Source of the DNA: a virus
Virus record (IMG/VR): IMGVR_UViG_3300017748_000097
Location: 1 to 27,780 of that record
Reading direction: 5' to 3' (one strand)
DNA: 27,780 bases
The notes beneath the pieces are model-generated. The model made no database searches, was not told the origin of the DNA, and was given only the letters and a program-made list of their open reading frames with translations. The position numbers were made by a program, and so were the translations under genes. Shown here piece by piece: positions 6,213 to 15,211 of this stretch (within the stretch, counting starts at the first letter, position 1; each line of letters opens with the position of its first letter).

Positions 6213-6734
6213 ATGTTGAATAGACACAAAAGGCAAAAAAGAAGTGATCGACTTTTCGCAAAGTGGATTAAACCAACACTTTTAAAACACTATCCAGGGA
6301 TCTGGCAGTCCACCAGCCATACCCATTTGGACTATAAATATTGTGTCGATTGGATGTATAATAGCCCATCTGGGCCACAGAACTGGGCCACCCGATCTTG
6401 GATGGCTAGACCATACCAGAATCATTGTGTGAGATACCGCAAGTCCACAGATCCAGCACAGAAGGTAGAGACACAAATAATGCTATCTAATCTGGCAAAA
6501 GATAGAACATTTCCAGATTACACATTAGAGGCATGGATCTGGGATGGCTGGATCTATATTGCTATTTCTGACTCTCGCATGCTGTGGAACTACATTAGAG
6601 ATAATGAGCACAATTTACCCAAAATCAAGATTAAAAACCCAGTGGGATATACTGAGTTTCTAAAGGTCAATTTTGCACTGTTGCCACAGCAACCAAAGAA
6701 GATAGTTCAGAAATTGGATAATTGGAATCTATGA
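6213..6734 (+). CDS. Plus-strand protein of unknown function
   Basis: A 173-residue protein starting MLNRHKRQKRSDRLFAKW (basic N-terminus), rich in Trp and Tyr. Visible pieces are HLDYKYCVDWMY (about 38-49), a W-A-T-R strand near 58-61, CVRYRKS (72-78), and an alternating strand LEAWIWDGWIYIAISD (about 105-120). The order 'DxxxxVDW - R - hhRhR - ...W...D' recalls phage proteins with a restriction-endonuclease-like fold, but the ExK motif is absent, so nuclease activity is only a weak guess. It is divergent from the replication operon, and its stop codon overlaps the stop of the convergent lysis gene (6729-6734). No Shine-Dalgarno site is obvious. Confidence 0.75.
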   Translation: MLNRHKRQKRSDRLFAKWIKPTLLKHYPGIWQSTSHTHLDYKYCVDWMYNSPSGPQNWATRSWMARPYQNHCVRYRKSTDPAQKVETQIMLSNLAKDRTFPDYTLEAWIWDGWIYIAISDSRMLWNYIRDNEHNLPKIKIKNPVGYTEFLKVNFALLPQQPKKIVQKLDNWNL

Positions 6735-7034
6735 AGTAATTTTGTGGTTCAATACGGTCACTTCGTCTTTAATGTCTTTTACTGATACAGTGATCTCCTG
6801 TACCTCTCTGGCTAGTACATTATGCTGCTCTGTAAGTGTCTGGAGTCCTTGCCTGTACATTTCGCGATCTTGGGTATGATTATCAATCATTTTATCAATC
6901 TGCTTTAAATGTCTATCCAGATACAGTGGTACATTTTGAGCTAGCCATCTACCCATAGCAAACAGCATGATCACTGCCAATACCATTGCAGAAAATGGAC
7001 CGGTTAGCATTTGTATAATTTCTGAATTACTCAT
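6729..7034 (-). CDS. One-TM coiled-coil protein of the lysis cassette (holin or i-spanin candidate)
   Basis: A 101-residue protein: short N-terminus, one hydrophobic helix (about 13-33, AMVLAVIMLFAMGRWLA) and a long heptad-patterned region (about 40-100) rich in charged residues. Start at 7034 is chosen because GGAGA lies about 8 bases upstream and the ATG overlaps the endolysin stop by 8 nt (ATGAGTAA). The TM-plus-coiled-coil design beside an endolysin fits an inner-membrane spanin (Rz-like) or a small holin. The sequence does not decide between them. It is the last gene of the late block. Confidence 0.7.
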   Translation of the reverse strand: MSNSEIIQMLTGPFSAMVLAVIMLFAMGRWLAQNVPLYLDRHLKQIDKMIDNHTQDREMYRQGLQTLTEQHNVLAREVQEITVSVKDIKDEVTVLNHKITS

Positions 7035-7620
7035 GAATCTGTCTCCAATCCAACAAAGCATTTACCATCGTGGTGGCAATGGAGGCCATGCCGGGTATAC
7101 TCAATAATCTTTGGTGTGTATCCATAAAAAATGGTTCACAACATATGGCCACGGGGCGCCCTACATTTCTAATTGTGTAAAAAGCATTTTTGGTCCAATC
7201 ATCGGCTTTGGCTGGTATCGCCTTGGCTGTGTCGATATGTTCAACACCCTCTTTTAACTTTTTGGCCATCATTGTGGCGAGCTGTTGTCCTTTTGTGGAT
7301 CTTGAATCGTAGAAGTAACTACCATATTCACCGCCGCCACTGTTTAAATGCAGTGCCAGATATACCCAAGGCCCTGGATGGAGCTCCGCATATTCATTTA
7401 CTCTGGCATGTCGCGCTGAATATTTACCATCTGACAGAGGCATTACTTTAACCCCTTTGTCGTATAGTTTGATCTCCAGTTCTACTGCGAGTCGGGCGGT
7501 CCATATGGCCTCTAGCTCCTCTGCTGTTATCTCTCCATCTCCATTGAGATCCCTAGAAGCACCACGATCATTAATTTTGTGTGGTTTTCCGGCGTGCTGT
7601 CTGTCAATAAATACAATCAT
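7027..7620 (-). CDS. N-acetylmuramoyl-L-alanine amidase endolysin with EF-hand-like loop
   Basis: A 197-residue Amidase_3-type protein. Metal and catalytic motifs in order: FIDRQHAGKP (H9, in place of the usual GHGG), an acidic helix around 45-49 (AVELE), LALHLNSGGG (H91) followed by GSYFYDSRSTKGQQLA, and ICCEPFFMD (E162). It should cleave the lactam-forming amide between MurNAc and L-Ala of peptidoglycan. Between the first strand and the acidic helix lies DLNGDGEITAEE (24-35), a perfect 12-residue EF-hand calcium loop. Start ATG 7620 is used because the catalytic strand begins right after it; a TTG at 7647 would add nine residues. The ribosome site is weak. No signal peptide is seen, so a holin is needed. 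Confidence 0.88.
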   Translation of the reverse strand: MIVFIDRQHAGKPHKINDRGASRDLNGDGEITAEELEAIWTARLAVELEIKLYDKGVKVMPLSDGKYSARHARVNEYAELHPGPWVYLALHLNSGGGEYGSYFYDSRSTKGQQLATMMAKKLKEGVEHIDTAKAIPAKADDWTKNAFYTIRNVGRPVAICCEPFFMDTHQRLLSIPGMASIATTMVNALLDWRQIHE

Positions 7621-7657
7621 AACATTACTAAAATAACATATAAACAATTGTCAATAG

Positions 7658-9352
7658 TCACATGCTACGTAGATTTGTAACAGTGTTTGACTCTAAGTGT
7701 AAAACAAACCGCCATTTTCCATTGCTCCAACTCTTCTGCACTACCTGACATTTATGATCAACTAAGCCCAGCTCGGCGCTATTTAGTGCCACCACATCAC
7801 CCAAAGCCAAATAACCATATTTACCGACAGCTTCAAATTCAATAGCCATAGATCCTAAAGATCTTTGGTGTATTCTGTCCCTGGCTATTTTTACTGCTGT
7901 GTTAAAATCCCAGACAAAAGGCAGGGTTAAAACCTCTTCTTTCACACCAAATCTTTCTGCTGATACTTTTGCAATATTATCAGGAAAGATCATGGCGGTT
8001 TCTGTTGTGATAAATGGATCTATGCCAACAGTAGACAGGTATCTATCAAACTCGCCTTCATAGCAGAATTGCACAATCAATTTATTAACAACTTCAATAT
8101 CTAAAGGCTGGAGTCCGGTTAGTGGTTGGAACTCTCCAGAAGTATAAATTGTGTATTGTGTTTCAATCTTTTGTACATAATGATACATATCTAATTGAGC
8201 TCTGATTCCTTTTGGACCCTGAGTCACTGCAATTGGTAAATACTCAATAATGTTTTTTTGTAACCACTCTAAGGCATTTACTTCTGGGTCATTGGCAAAA
8301 CCAGCAAATTTATATTCATTTAGAATTGTCTTCAAACCTACAAAGGATTCTCTATCAATTTCCAAATCAAGCAGATCTAAAACATACAGACAAAGATCAC
8401 CGCCACCAGTTAATAAACCACCCTCCAAAACATTCGTAAAGCCGCCGTCATTTTCACCCCAGCTGGCCCAGAAGGTTTGGTCATTATCTAAACCAGGCAC
8501 AAAGCTGTTATCTTCTACTACTGATCCAGATTGATATCTTACCAAACTGTATAAATTTCCATCTGCATCTTTATCTAACAATACTGTGTTTCTAAAGTTG
8601 CCACCAGTCTGATCAAAAATACGGACCTGACTCGCCTCTACATCATGCCCGGCTATCAAAAAATCAACCACAATGGAGGCACCAGATCCAGAAGAGTTAA
8701 CAATGTATGAAGGTGATACATGAGCTATGCTATTAAATTTTACCGCATGATTATTGCCAGTTCTGCTGGGCCAGTTGCCAGGTATACCAAAGACAAAAGG
8801 CGCGTATTTTCCTTTGGGAAACTCCACTAAGCCCTGGAGATTTGGGAACTTGTATACATCAATTTCAAAACTATTTTCAAGGAGCTTCACATTGGTAGTT
8901 TGTAAATCATTTTGTATTGAAAAAATAATATATCCTTCTGGCCTATTTGGAGTCCCAAATATGGGATCAACTACCCTGCCTTTATATAAATGAATCTTAT
9001 TCATTTCTGTTTGTAGTGCTGCTCCATTGCGTACAGTTACCATAGACAAAGTACAAATTGAATGATTTATTAATCGACCCTGCAACCATTCATTAACCCA
9101 ATTTATATCTTTAAAAATCAGCTCCACTGCCAAGGTAGTAACCTCCAAATCAAAACCAACAAAAGATATACTCTGATCCAAATCTGGATCAGACAAACCG
9201 CCCTCATATCTGTTTGTAGTGTTGTTAATAGTGTCTGTAATGTCAATTGTAAATGTCGAGAATCTGTATGGAGCTCCCATATATTCAATTTCAAGTAAAA
9301 AACAAACTTCACTACCAATTAAATCAGCTTCATTGATTAGGGTGTTTATCAT
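7658..9352 (-). CDS. Putative tail-tip / baseplate hub protein
   Basis: A 564-residue protein that lies directly after the large spike gene and before the endolysin. The N-terminal third is rich in beta strands, with a GRVVDPIFGTPNRP segment like those of tail-hub proteins (rings built from gp27/DUF2163-type folds). The C-terminal third has 'ARDRIHQRSLGSMAIEFEA...GYLALGDVVALNS', the pattern of the final beta domain in gpJ/hub-type tail proteins. The exact family is not certain. The ATG overlaps the spike stop (ATGA) with GAGGAG upstream. Its role is likely at the distal end of the tail, connecting tube and receptor-binding protein. Confidence 0.65.
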   Translation of the reverse strand: MINTLINEADLIGSEVCFLLEIEYMGAPYRFSTFTIDITDTINNTTNRYEGGLSDPDLDQSISFVGFDLEVTTLAVELIFKDINWVNEWLQGRLINHSICTLSMVTVRNGAALQTEMNKIHLYKGRVVDPIFGTPNRPEGYIIFSIQNDLQTTNVKLLENSFEIDVYKFPNLQGLVEFPKGKYAPFVFGIPGNWPSRTGNNHAVKFNSIAHVSPSYIVNSSGSGASIVVDFLIAGHDVEASQVRIFDQTGGNFRNTVLLDKDADGNLYSLVRYQSGSVVEDNSFVPGLDNDQTFWASWGENDGGFTNVLEGGLLTGGGDLCLYVLDLLDLEIDRESFVGLKTILNEYKFAGFANDPEVNALEWLQKNIIEYLPIAVTQGPKGIRAQLDMYHYVQKIETQYTIYTSGEFQPLTGLQPLDIEVVNKLIVQFCYEGEFDRYLSTVGIDPFITTETAMIFPDNIAKVSAERFGVKEEVLTLPFVWDFNTAVKIARDRIHQRSLGSMAIEFEAVGKYGYLALGDVVALNSAELGLVDHKCQVVQKSWSNGKWRFVLHLESNTVTNLRSM

Positions 9353-12300
9353 TCGAGCTCCTCTAGATTTATTGTGGCAACCCTAAATAGCTCATCTTTC
9401 TGCTCTTCACCCAGTACAGACTCTATGGTGATATCTCCAGTAGTTCTGCACAACATCTGATCATGGTACCTGTTAAAAACCTGTGTATCATCTGATCCAG
9501 TGCTCTTTTTTAAACTGGGCAAATATACAATAGGAGTCTGATTTGCTAGGTATCTAATTAACCCCATCATTTGAAAAGGGGCATCACCATAATTGGCCAC
9601 AGGCTGTGATCCTGCTGTGGTTGAGTACTGCCAATAATCTGGACTAATGCTCATTATTGATCTGGTGTCCACTGCTTCTGTCCAGGCTATACTGGCGATT
9701 CTTCTGCCATCTGATAGCTTTCTACTGTGGAAAAGCCCATCTAATGATTCACTGCTTTGGGTATTTGGTAGATATGATATATTTCTACCCCTCTGATACT
9801 GTGGAGCCATAAATAAAACATTGCCCACCACCAGTGATCCAATCTGATGATATCCTTCTAAACTGGTTTGACTATCGACCTCCAGAGCTATTGCATACTC
9901 ACCAGGGGTACCACTTGAAGACAACAGCTCATGGGCTATGGTTATTTTATCTGGCATCAATTTAATGTTACCACTGGTGGGAAGAGTTGCCGGATCTGTT
10001 AAACTTGTATCAAAGACCAGAATCGATCTTTTGTGTGTAGATTGATTACCCCAGACTCCTTCTGAGTTTTGAACAATTTTTACTATATAGGTGTCTTCTC
10101 CACTGGTTAATTCTGCTCTCCAATTTCTGCACTCATCATAATGTAAATAAAAGTCAGTTGCAGAGCTGTTGGGTTGTAAAGTACTACCTACTCTCTGAAA
10201 AGTACCTTGGAGTCCTGTGCTGGTGTCAATGGTAACAGCAGTGGCCCATGCTGCACCATTCCACAGCTGGAGCTTTCCTTTTCTCCAATTAATATTAGAT
10301 AAATGTATCCCCAGCACATCTGATAGACCTAAGTTTCTGGCAGTGCTGCCCACCTTTGGATCTACGTAGAAAGCTATTTTATTGGCTGTGGCGTCTTTTG
10401 ACCTCCACACAATCTGAGTCGATAAGCTCACCTGATAAAATATATTATCAATAGAATAGTCATATCTTGGTTTTATTTTGTATTCTTCTGTGGCTCGTGC
10501 TGGTGCTTCTCTGGCAGTCAATAGCAGTCCGGAATCTACATATCTAAATTTACCAAACTGGGGATAGAGTGATCCTCTCAATGTACTATTCTGTGCACCT
10601 GTTCCACTCTCTGATACAAAAAATTCAGACCATGAGCTCTGTGCTGTGAAGCTTGCAGTATGACCCCACCTTAAAGAGTTTCCTGCTCCTGTGGCTTGTG
10701 CTGCCACTGTTAGTGATAGTTTGGTCCATTTCTTTGCTTGCTTTTCATCCCATACCCGGTAAAACACTGTTAATGCTGTTTTTTTGTGGAAGCATACAAA
10801 CTCTACCTCACTAGTCATATCTTGAGTCACACTAGATAGAACTGTTGTGCCATCATGAATTAAAAAGCCAGCAGTGCCAAATCTAAAATTAACTTCGTAG
10901 CTGTTAGATGTGTCATCAGAAGTTTTTAGCATACCAATATAGTGTGTGGTTAAATCATTACCTGTGGTGACTTTGAGCTTCCATCTCCAATATTGAGCTT
11001 CTGACAGATTACCAGAATATGTATAAAATTTTGTGTTGCTGCTGGTGTTGATTCTCAATCCATCAGATAAGACACTACCAGTACCAGATCCAGTGGCACT
11101 ATACACACTAGCAGTATCTGGTGTGTTATTTGCGATCCATGTGCTTTTCCAATTGTTGTAATTAAATCTATCAGGTTGATCCACCAGTGCAGGGAAAGAG
11201 AATGAACTATAACCACCAAAATACATTAGAGCTATAGAGTTATTGGTACCCACCATTATTATTGATCGGCCTTCCCAGACAGTAGCTTTTAACCCCTTGT
11301 GCACTGTGCTGCTGTTTGGCTGGTATACTGTTCCCTCTGCTAATGTTGGACTAAAACCACCTGCTATGTATTGCCAAGTATCGCCATTATCAGCAGATAA
11401 GAATCCAACCATTTTTTTATTAGTGTCCTCTGCTACTACATACAAGTACCCCTCATTAAACCAGCTCGTAATGTTACCACCCGATAGGTAAAAATTAGAT
11501 CCTGATCCTGTTGCTGTTTGAGTACAAAATGTAAGAGTACCACTTGATATGGTTTTCTGTTTGGCAGTTAAATACTCAGTAGCTCCCGCTTGCACGCCGG
11601 GGTGTGGAATATTTACATGTTTCAAATCCTGTGTTGCACTCAAATAAGACAAAGCAATTGATCCATTAGGTAATCCCACAGCAACCAGCTCATGAAAGTA
11701 TCCATTAGATATGGGTACAGACTGTGTAAAAGTTGTACCTTGATCTCTAGAGATTAGAGCCACCATGTCATTTTCACCGACCCCAGAAAGACCATGAAAA
11801 CTGATAAAAATTATCACAATATCATTAGATACAATCATAGTGGTTTTATCAATAGCTCGACCTGATCCGGCGGTTACATTGATGGATTGATCTTGTAAAG
11901 CTCTCTCTGCTATATTTTGCCAGTTTGATCCATTATCAAAAGACCGCCAAACTACAATGTTGACAAAGTTATCATTAGTGTAATTAAAATATGCAACCAA
12001 TATAGATCCATCATTTAAAATGGTGATCATGGGCTTTGCTGTGGAGCTGGGGCTGCTCGATAGGGTACCTGTGAAAAATGTTTTCAGTGTAGTTATTGAT
12101 CCATTCTGCTTTTGGCTGTGGCATGAAATGGTGTATATACCACTATTGATAAGCTCACTCACAGAATAAAGAGTCCCATCTGAATCAGCGATACATGCAA
12201 AATCTTCGTATCCAGGAGAGCTGCTAAACTTCCAATATTTAAAGTCAGTTAATATATTGTCATGATCTTTACCCAGTTCTGTGGCGTCCTCTCCTTCCCA

Positions 12301-12537
12301 TATAAATGTTGCAGTTTTACCTGGTACACCTCCTTCTCGTGTTGTGACTCTAATTGTTTCGGCTTGTGATCCTGCACAGGTTAAAACTAATGATGTACCA
12401 TCTTGAGCTGGTGCTGGTATGCCGGCACGTGGATTTTTTTGGCTAAAAGTACTTTGAGCTGTCCATATATTTTGCTCTGATACTGTGGAGATGGGCACCA
12501 CTAACCCTCTCATTTTATCTGGTGTTATATTGCTCAT
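9349..12537 (-). CDS. Asp-box (sialidase-like propeller) tail spike / receptor-binding protein
   Basis: A 1062-residue beta-rich protein, the largest in the window. At least three Asp-box/BNR motifs (SxDxGxTW) are visible: SFDNGSNW (199-206), SRDQGTTF (263-270) and SADNGDTW (381-388), each on a turn between propeller-like strands. Residues about 440-640 look like a jelly-roll or laminin-G-type carbohydrate-binding domain, with further beta domains to the C-terminus. This suggests binding, and perhaps hydrolysis, of a surface glycan. Asp-boxes alone do not prove sialidase activity, and I did not find the arginine triad with confidence. It sits after the tape measure, as expected for a tail-tip protein. 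A head-binding or tail-attachment segment probably lies in residues 1-60. Confidence 0.75.
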   Translation of the reverse strand: MSNITPDKMRGLVVPISTVSEQNIWTAQSTFSQKNPRAGIPAPAQDGTSLVLTCAGSQAETIRVTTREGGVPGKTATFIWEGEDATELGKDHDNILTDFKYWKFSSSPGYEDFACIADSDGTLYSVSELINSGIYTISCHSQKQNGSITTLKTFFTGTLSSSPSSTAKPMITILNDGSILVAYFNYTNDNFVNIVVWRSFDNGSNWQNIAERALQDQSINVTAGSGRAIDKTTMIVSNDIVIIFISFHGLSGVGENDMVALISRDQGTTFTQSVPISNGYFHELVAVGLPNGSIALSYLSATQDLKHVNIPHPGVQAGATEYLTAKQKTISSGTLTFCTQTATGSGSNFYLSGGNITSWFNEGYLYVVAEDTNKKMVGFLSADNGDTWQYIAGGFSPTLAEGTVYQPNSSTVHKGLKATVWEGRSIIMVGTNNSIALMYFGGYSSFSFPALVDQPDRFNYNNWKSTWIANNTPDTASVYSATGSGTGSVLSDGLRINTSSNTKFYTYSGNLSEAQYWRWKLKVTTGNDLTTHYIGMLKTSDDTSNSYEVNFRFGTAGFLIHDGTTVLSSVTQDMTSEVEFVCFHKKTALTVFYRVWDEKQAKKWTKLSLTVAAQATGAGNSLRWGHTASFTAQSSWSEFFVSESGTGAQNSTLRGSLYPQFGKFRYVDSGLLLTAREAPARATEEYKIKPRYDYSIDNIFYQVSLSTQIVWRSKDATANKIAFYVDPKVGSTARNLGLSDVLGIHLSNINWRKGKLQLWNGAAWATAVTIDTSTGLQGTFQRVGSTLQPNSSATDFYLHYDECRNWRAELTSGEDTYIVKIVQNSEGVWGNQSTHKRSILVFDTSLTDPATLPTSGNIKLMPDKITIAHELLSSSGTPGEYAIALEVDSQTSLEGYHQIGSLVVGNVLFMAPQYQRGRNISYLPNTQSSESLDGLFHSRKLSDGRRIASIAWTEAVDTRSIMSISPDYWQYSTTAGSQPVANYGDAPFQMMGLIRYLANQTPIVYLPSLKKSTGSDDTQVFNRYHDQMLCRTTGDITIESVLGEEQKDELFRVATINLEELE

Positions 12538-12538
12538 T

Positions 12539-14536
12539 TTAATATGCCTTTATTCCTGTACTCTTTGGAGACTTCAAGCCAATTTCTCTAGCAAATCTGC
12601 CAAAGTGTCTGAATGGCTGAATGATTACAACCTGATCCCGATCTGATCCTTGTTGCTGTAATTGTTTAACACCTTGCTCACCGCCAATCCTTCTGACTGT
12701 AGCTCTATCTAGTATGGCTTCACCCCTCAAAACTCTAGCTCCCATCTCATCTGGTGCCAGTCCACCCATGTGGAAGCTCGGAGGCTGTTTACTGGCCACC
12801 ACTGCTGATTGTGTTGCACCTGTGGCAACTGCCAAAATACTGGCCGCTATTGCCTGTGGTGTACCAGGGCCATATACAGCTTGAGCTTTCATTACTGCCT
12901 CTGCTGTACTCATACCAATATCAGCAATAGAAAGAGCTTGTTCTGCCCTGAAAAATGCTGTCATTATTTTCTTTTGTCTGGTTATTCTGTCCTGTTCCAT
13001 TTGAGACAGTTTATCAAACTCTTCTCTTTCTTTTTGTCTCTCTGCTACTACATTTTGTTGGTTAATAAAAAGATTAGAATAGATCATTTCTAGATCACTG
13101 GCAATGGTGCCAAGATCACCAATTAAATCCTTAATGATTTCTTCGTCAATTTCTTTAATCTGTTCTCTATTCTTTAGTGAGAGCTCATGAATTTCTTGTT
13201 CTTTCTGGAGTCTCAGTTCTGCTATTGTTATCTGGTGTGTGAACTCTTCACCGCTTATCAGTGCAAGTTTTTTTAATCTTTGCTCATCAGCCTTAAATCT
13301 TTCTTCAATTTCTCTTATAGCTTTTTCATGTTCTGTCTCTCTGAGTTTTACCAAAGACAGCTCCAGCTCCTGCTTTGCTTGAAATGTTTTCTCAGCATCT
13401 GTGGTGGAGTTGATTATTTTTTGTACTTCTAGCTCTGCTTCTAATCTGGCTTCTGCTGCCTCTGCTGCATCATTTTCTAATTGAAGTTGTCTTTCTTTTT
13501 CTTTTGTTTGTTCAAATTCAAATTCAAATTGTTGTTTGGCCACCTCTACTGCTTGATCTCTGTTGGTGGTTATCTGATTTAATACTTCAATTTGAGCTAT
13601 AAGATTATCTGTTATTGCTTTGTCGATTGGCACTAGTGCTCTAATTGTTTCGCCTCTTTTTTCACCCAGCACTACATTTTTATCTGCGGCCGGTATTTGG
13701 AGCTGTAGAAGTCTGAGTCTTTCTTTTTCAGCCTCTGTCATGCCCATCTGGCCTTTCTGTAATCTATTTATTAGAGCTAAATCATCTTGTCTTTGTTGTA
13801 TGATTTCTTTTTGGCTTTGTATATTAGACTCAAACTGGGCCGCTGCTGATTTACCGGCTTGTGATAGTGCAAAATCAAAATCATTTATTTCACCTGTGGT
13901 GTGAGATAGTTGATCCTCCATATCTCTTAATTTTTCAAAACTGTTTAATAAATTGTCTTTTTGTGATCGCAATGATCCAGATAGAGATTTAGTAGCTTCT
14001 CGCATGTCTATGGTGAGCTGTTTGGCTTTCTCTGCCTCTTTATGGTATTGGGTGTATGCCAAAGTTACTGCACCAATGGCCAAACCAGCACCCACCACCA
14101 GTGGATTTAACCCCTTAAAAGACATTGCCAGTCCTTCTGTAACTGCGCTGGCATCTGCTAAACCTTCAGCTGCTTCGGCTAATTCTGGATTGACTGCTCT
14201 TAATGCTAAACCTATTGCGGAAAAGCCTCTATCCACATCCCCTGCCTGTTCTCCGACCTCACCGATCTTCTCTTTTGCATCATTGGCAGAGTCCGCCATA
14301 TCTTTAAAAGATTGGCCACCTCTTCTGGCCGCTGCTGCTGCTGATTTTGCAGCTTTCTTCTGGGCATCTGCTGACTTTTTGGCGGCCCTCTCTGCCTGTT
14401 TGAGCTGGCGGTCCAACTCTGCCACCATTTTTTTAGCCTCGATGCCTGTGACATTAGGTAGAGTTTTGAGCTTACTAACCAGATCCTTTAGATTTGCTTT
14501 GTAACTGATTTCTATACTTTTCTTTTCTTCTGCCAT
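12539..14536 (-). CDS. Tail tape measure protein
   Basis: A 665-residue protein dominated by Ala/Glu/Lys/Gln-rich heptads (about 40-100, 170-260 and 310-540), with two hydrophobic stretches: about 142-161 (PLVVGAGLAIGAVTLAY) and about 561-581. The C-terminus carries the GGLAPDEMGARVLRGEAIL and IGGEQGV segments seen at the ends of many tape measures. The protein sets tail length by spanning the tube lumen. By the usual 0.15 nm per residue this would correspond to a tail near 100 nm. It follows the tail chaperone and a gp10-like gene, and precedes the spike. Confidence 0.9.
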   Translation of the reverse strand: MAEEKKSIEISYKANLKDLVSKLKTLPNVTGIEAKKMVAELDRQLKQAERAAKKSADAQKKAAKSAAAAARRGGQSFKDMADSANDAKEKIGEVGEQAGDVDRGFSAIGLALRAVNPELAEAAEGLADASAVTEGLAMSFKGLNPLVVGAGLAIGAVTLAYTQYHKEAEKAKQLTIDMREATKSLSGSLRSQKDNLLNSFEKLRDMEDQLSHTTGEINDFDFALSQAGKSAAAQFESNIQSQKEIIQQRQDDLALINRLQKGQMGMTEAEKERLRLLQLQIPAADKNVVLGEKRGETIRALVPIDKAITDNLIAQIEVLNQITTNRDQAVEVAKQQFEFEFEQTKEKERQLQLENDAAEAAEARLEAELEVQKIINSTTDAEKTFQAKQELELSLVKLRETEHEKAIREIEERFKADEQRLKKLALISGEEFTHQITIAELRLQKEQEIHELSLKNREQIKEIDEEIIKDLIGDLGTIASDLEMIYSNLFINQQNVVAERQKEREEFDKLSQMEQDRITRQKKIMTAFFRAEQALSIADIGMSTAEAVMKAQAVYGPGTPQAIAASILAVATGATQSAVVASKQPPSFHMGGLAPDEMGARVLRGEAILDRATVRRIGGEQGVKQLQQQGSDRDQVVIIQPFRHFGRFAREIGLKSPKSTGIKAY

Positions 14537-14538
14537 TG

Positions 14539-15012
14539 TTACACCTTTCTAGCCAGATCATCTGCCAGTGCTTTTACCACGTGCCTGGATCCACGCCGAA
14601 TGGGTTTGACCATGAGCTCTGTTGCCACTCTTTTACCAGTGGGGAAAATGATATCTTTACCTTGCCAGTTTTCACTGTCGATACCAAACTTGATTGTGAA
14701 GGCATAGGGAGCTGTATTTTTCAGAAAGCCAACTATGTTGCCATCTGGATCCACCCGAAAGCCTCTTACAAATTTTTTGTAACTGTCCTTAGACATCTCA
14801 CGAAAAAACACGACTCTGCCATCTCTATCTGTTCTCACTGCTGGCTTTCTTCGGGGCCACTGTCTTTGGGCCTCCTTCTCTATCTCCTCCAGTGTCTGAT
14901 CGATAATCTTCTTTGCACCGGGGGCCACCTTATCGAGAAAACCAGAATAGAAGCTCTGCAAATCATCACCAAAGCTAACAGTGGCATTGCCTTTGGTAAA
15001 TGTATCAGCCAT
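14539..15012 (-). CDS. HK97 gp10-like tail/neck component
   Basis: A 157-residue protein. The N-terminal helix is followed by a WPRRKP segment, a strand region and GFLKNTAPYAFTIKFGI (about 95-112), the 'N.a.YA..i.fG' signature of HK97 gp10-like proteins (tail completion or minor tail). Its ATG overlaps the end of the frameshifted chaperone extension by 8 nt (ATGGCTGA), which also supports that extension. Such proteins usually sit between connector and tail-tube genes; here it lies between the chaperone and the tape measure, which is unusual. The family call is moderate. Confidence 0.6.
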   Translation of the reverse strand: MADTFTKGNATVSFGDDLQSFYSGFLDKVAPGAKKIIDQTLEEIEKEAQRQWPRRKPAVRTDRDGRVVFFREMSKDSYKKFVRGFRVDPDGNIVGFLKNTAPYAFTIKFGIDSENWQGKDIIFPTGKRVATELMVKPIRRGSRHVVKALADDLARKV

Positions 15013-15211
15013 TGAGTCTCCTGTGCTTGTCTATCATCTTTTGCATTTTATCATGTTTGATTCTTTGGTGTCTTTCTTTGGCGCTTTTGGTGTCCTCTGT
15101 GGCTAATCTGTATTCTGCTATTACATGGATTCTGGTCTGTGGTGGCAGTGTATAAAACCAATCTGGATCTCTATTCCATCTTAGTGCTATACGTAGTGCC
15201 AGCAGGTCTAA
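15005..15211 (-). CDS. Tail assembly chaperone -1 frameshift extension (T-like part of G-T)
   Basis: A 68-codon open frame with no suitable start codon, beginning at the stop of the chaperone gene in the -1 frame. It reads LDLLALRIALRWNRDPDWFY and then a charged helical tail ending DKHRRLNG. 'LALR...WNRDP.W....P' is typical of the T domain of lambda-like gpGT. It is reached by slippage on AAAGGGA (15220-15214), giving a predicted 189-residue fusion from 15573. The stop overlaps the next gene's ATG (ATGGCTGA). The extension should recruit the tape measure, while the short form binds tail-tube subunits, as known for lambda. Confidence 0.85.
   Translation of the reverse strand, partial: LDLLALRIALRWNRDPDWFYTLPPQTRIHVIAEYRLATEDTKSAKERHQRIKHDKMQKMIDKHRRLNG

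Noticed and set aside
13953-14504. 183-codon plus-strand ORF opposite the tape measure gene
   Set aside because: Ala/Ser-rich shadow of the Ala-rich tape measure frame; no ribosome site or promoter.
14536-15015. 159-codon plus-strand ORF opposite the gp10-like gene
   Set aside because: Mirrors the minus-strand gene almost end to end; no ribosome site; composition unlike the other proteins.
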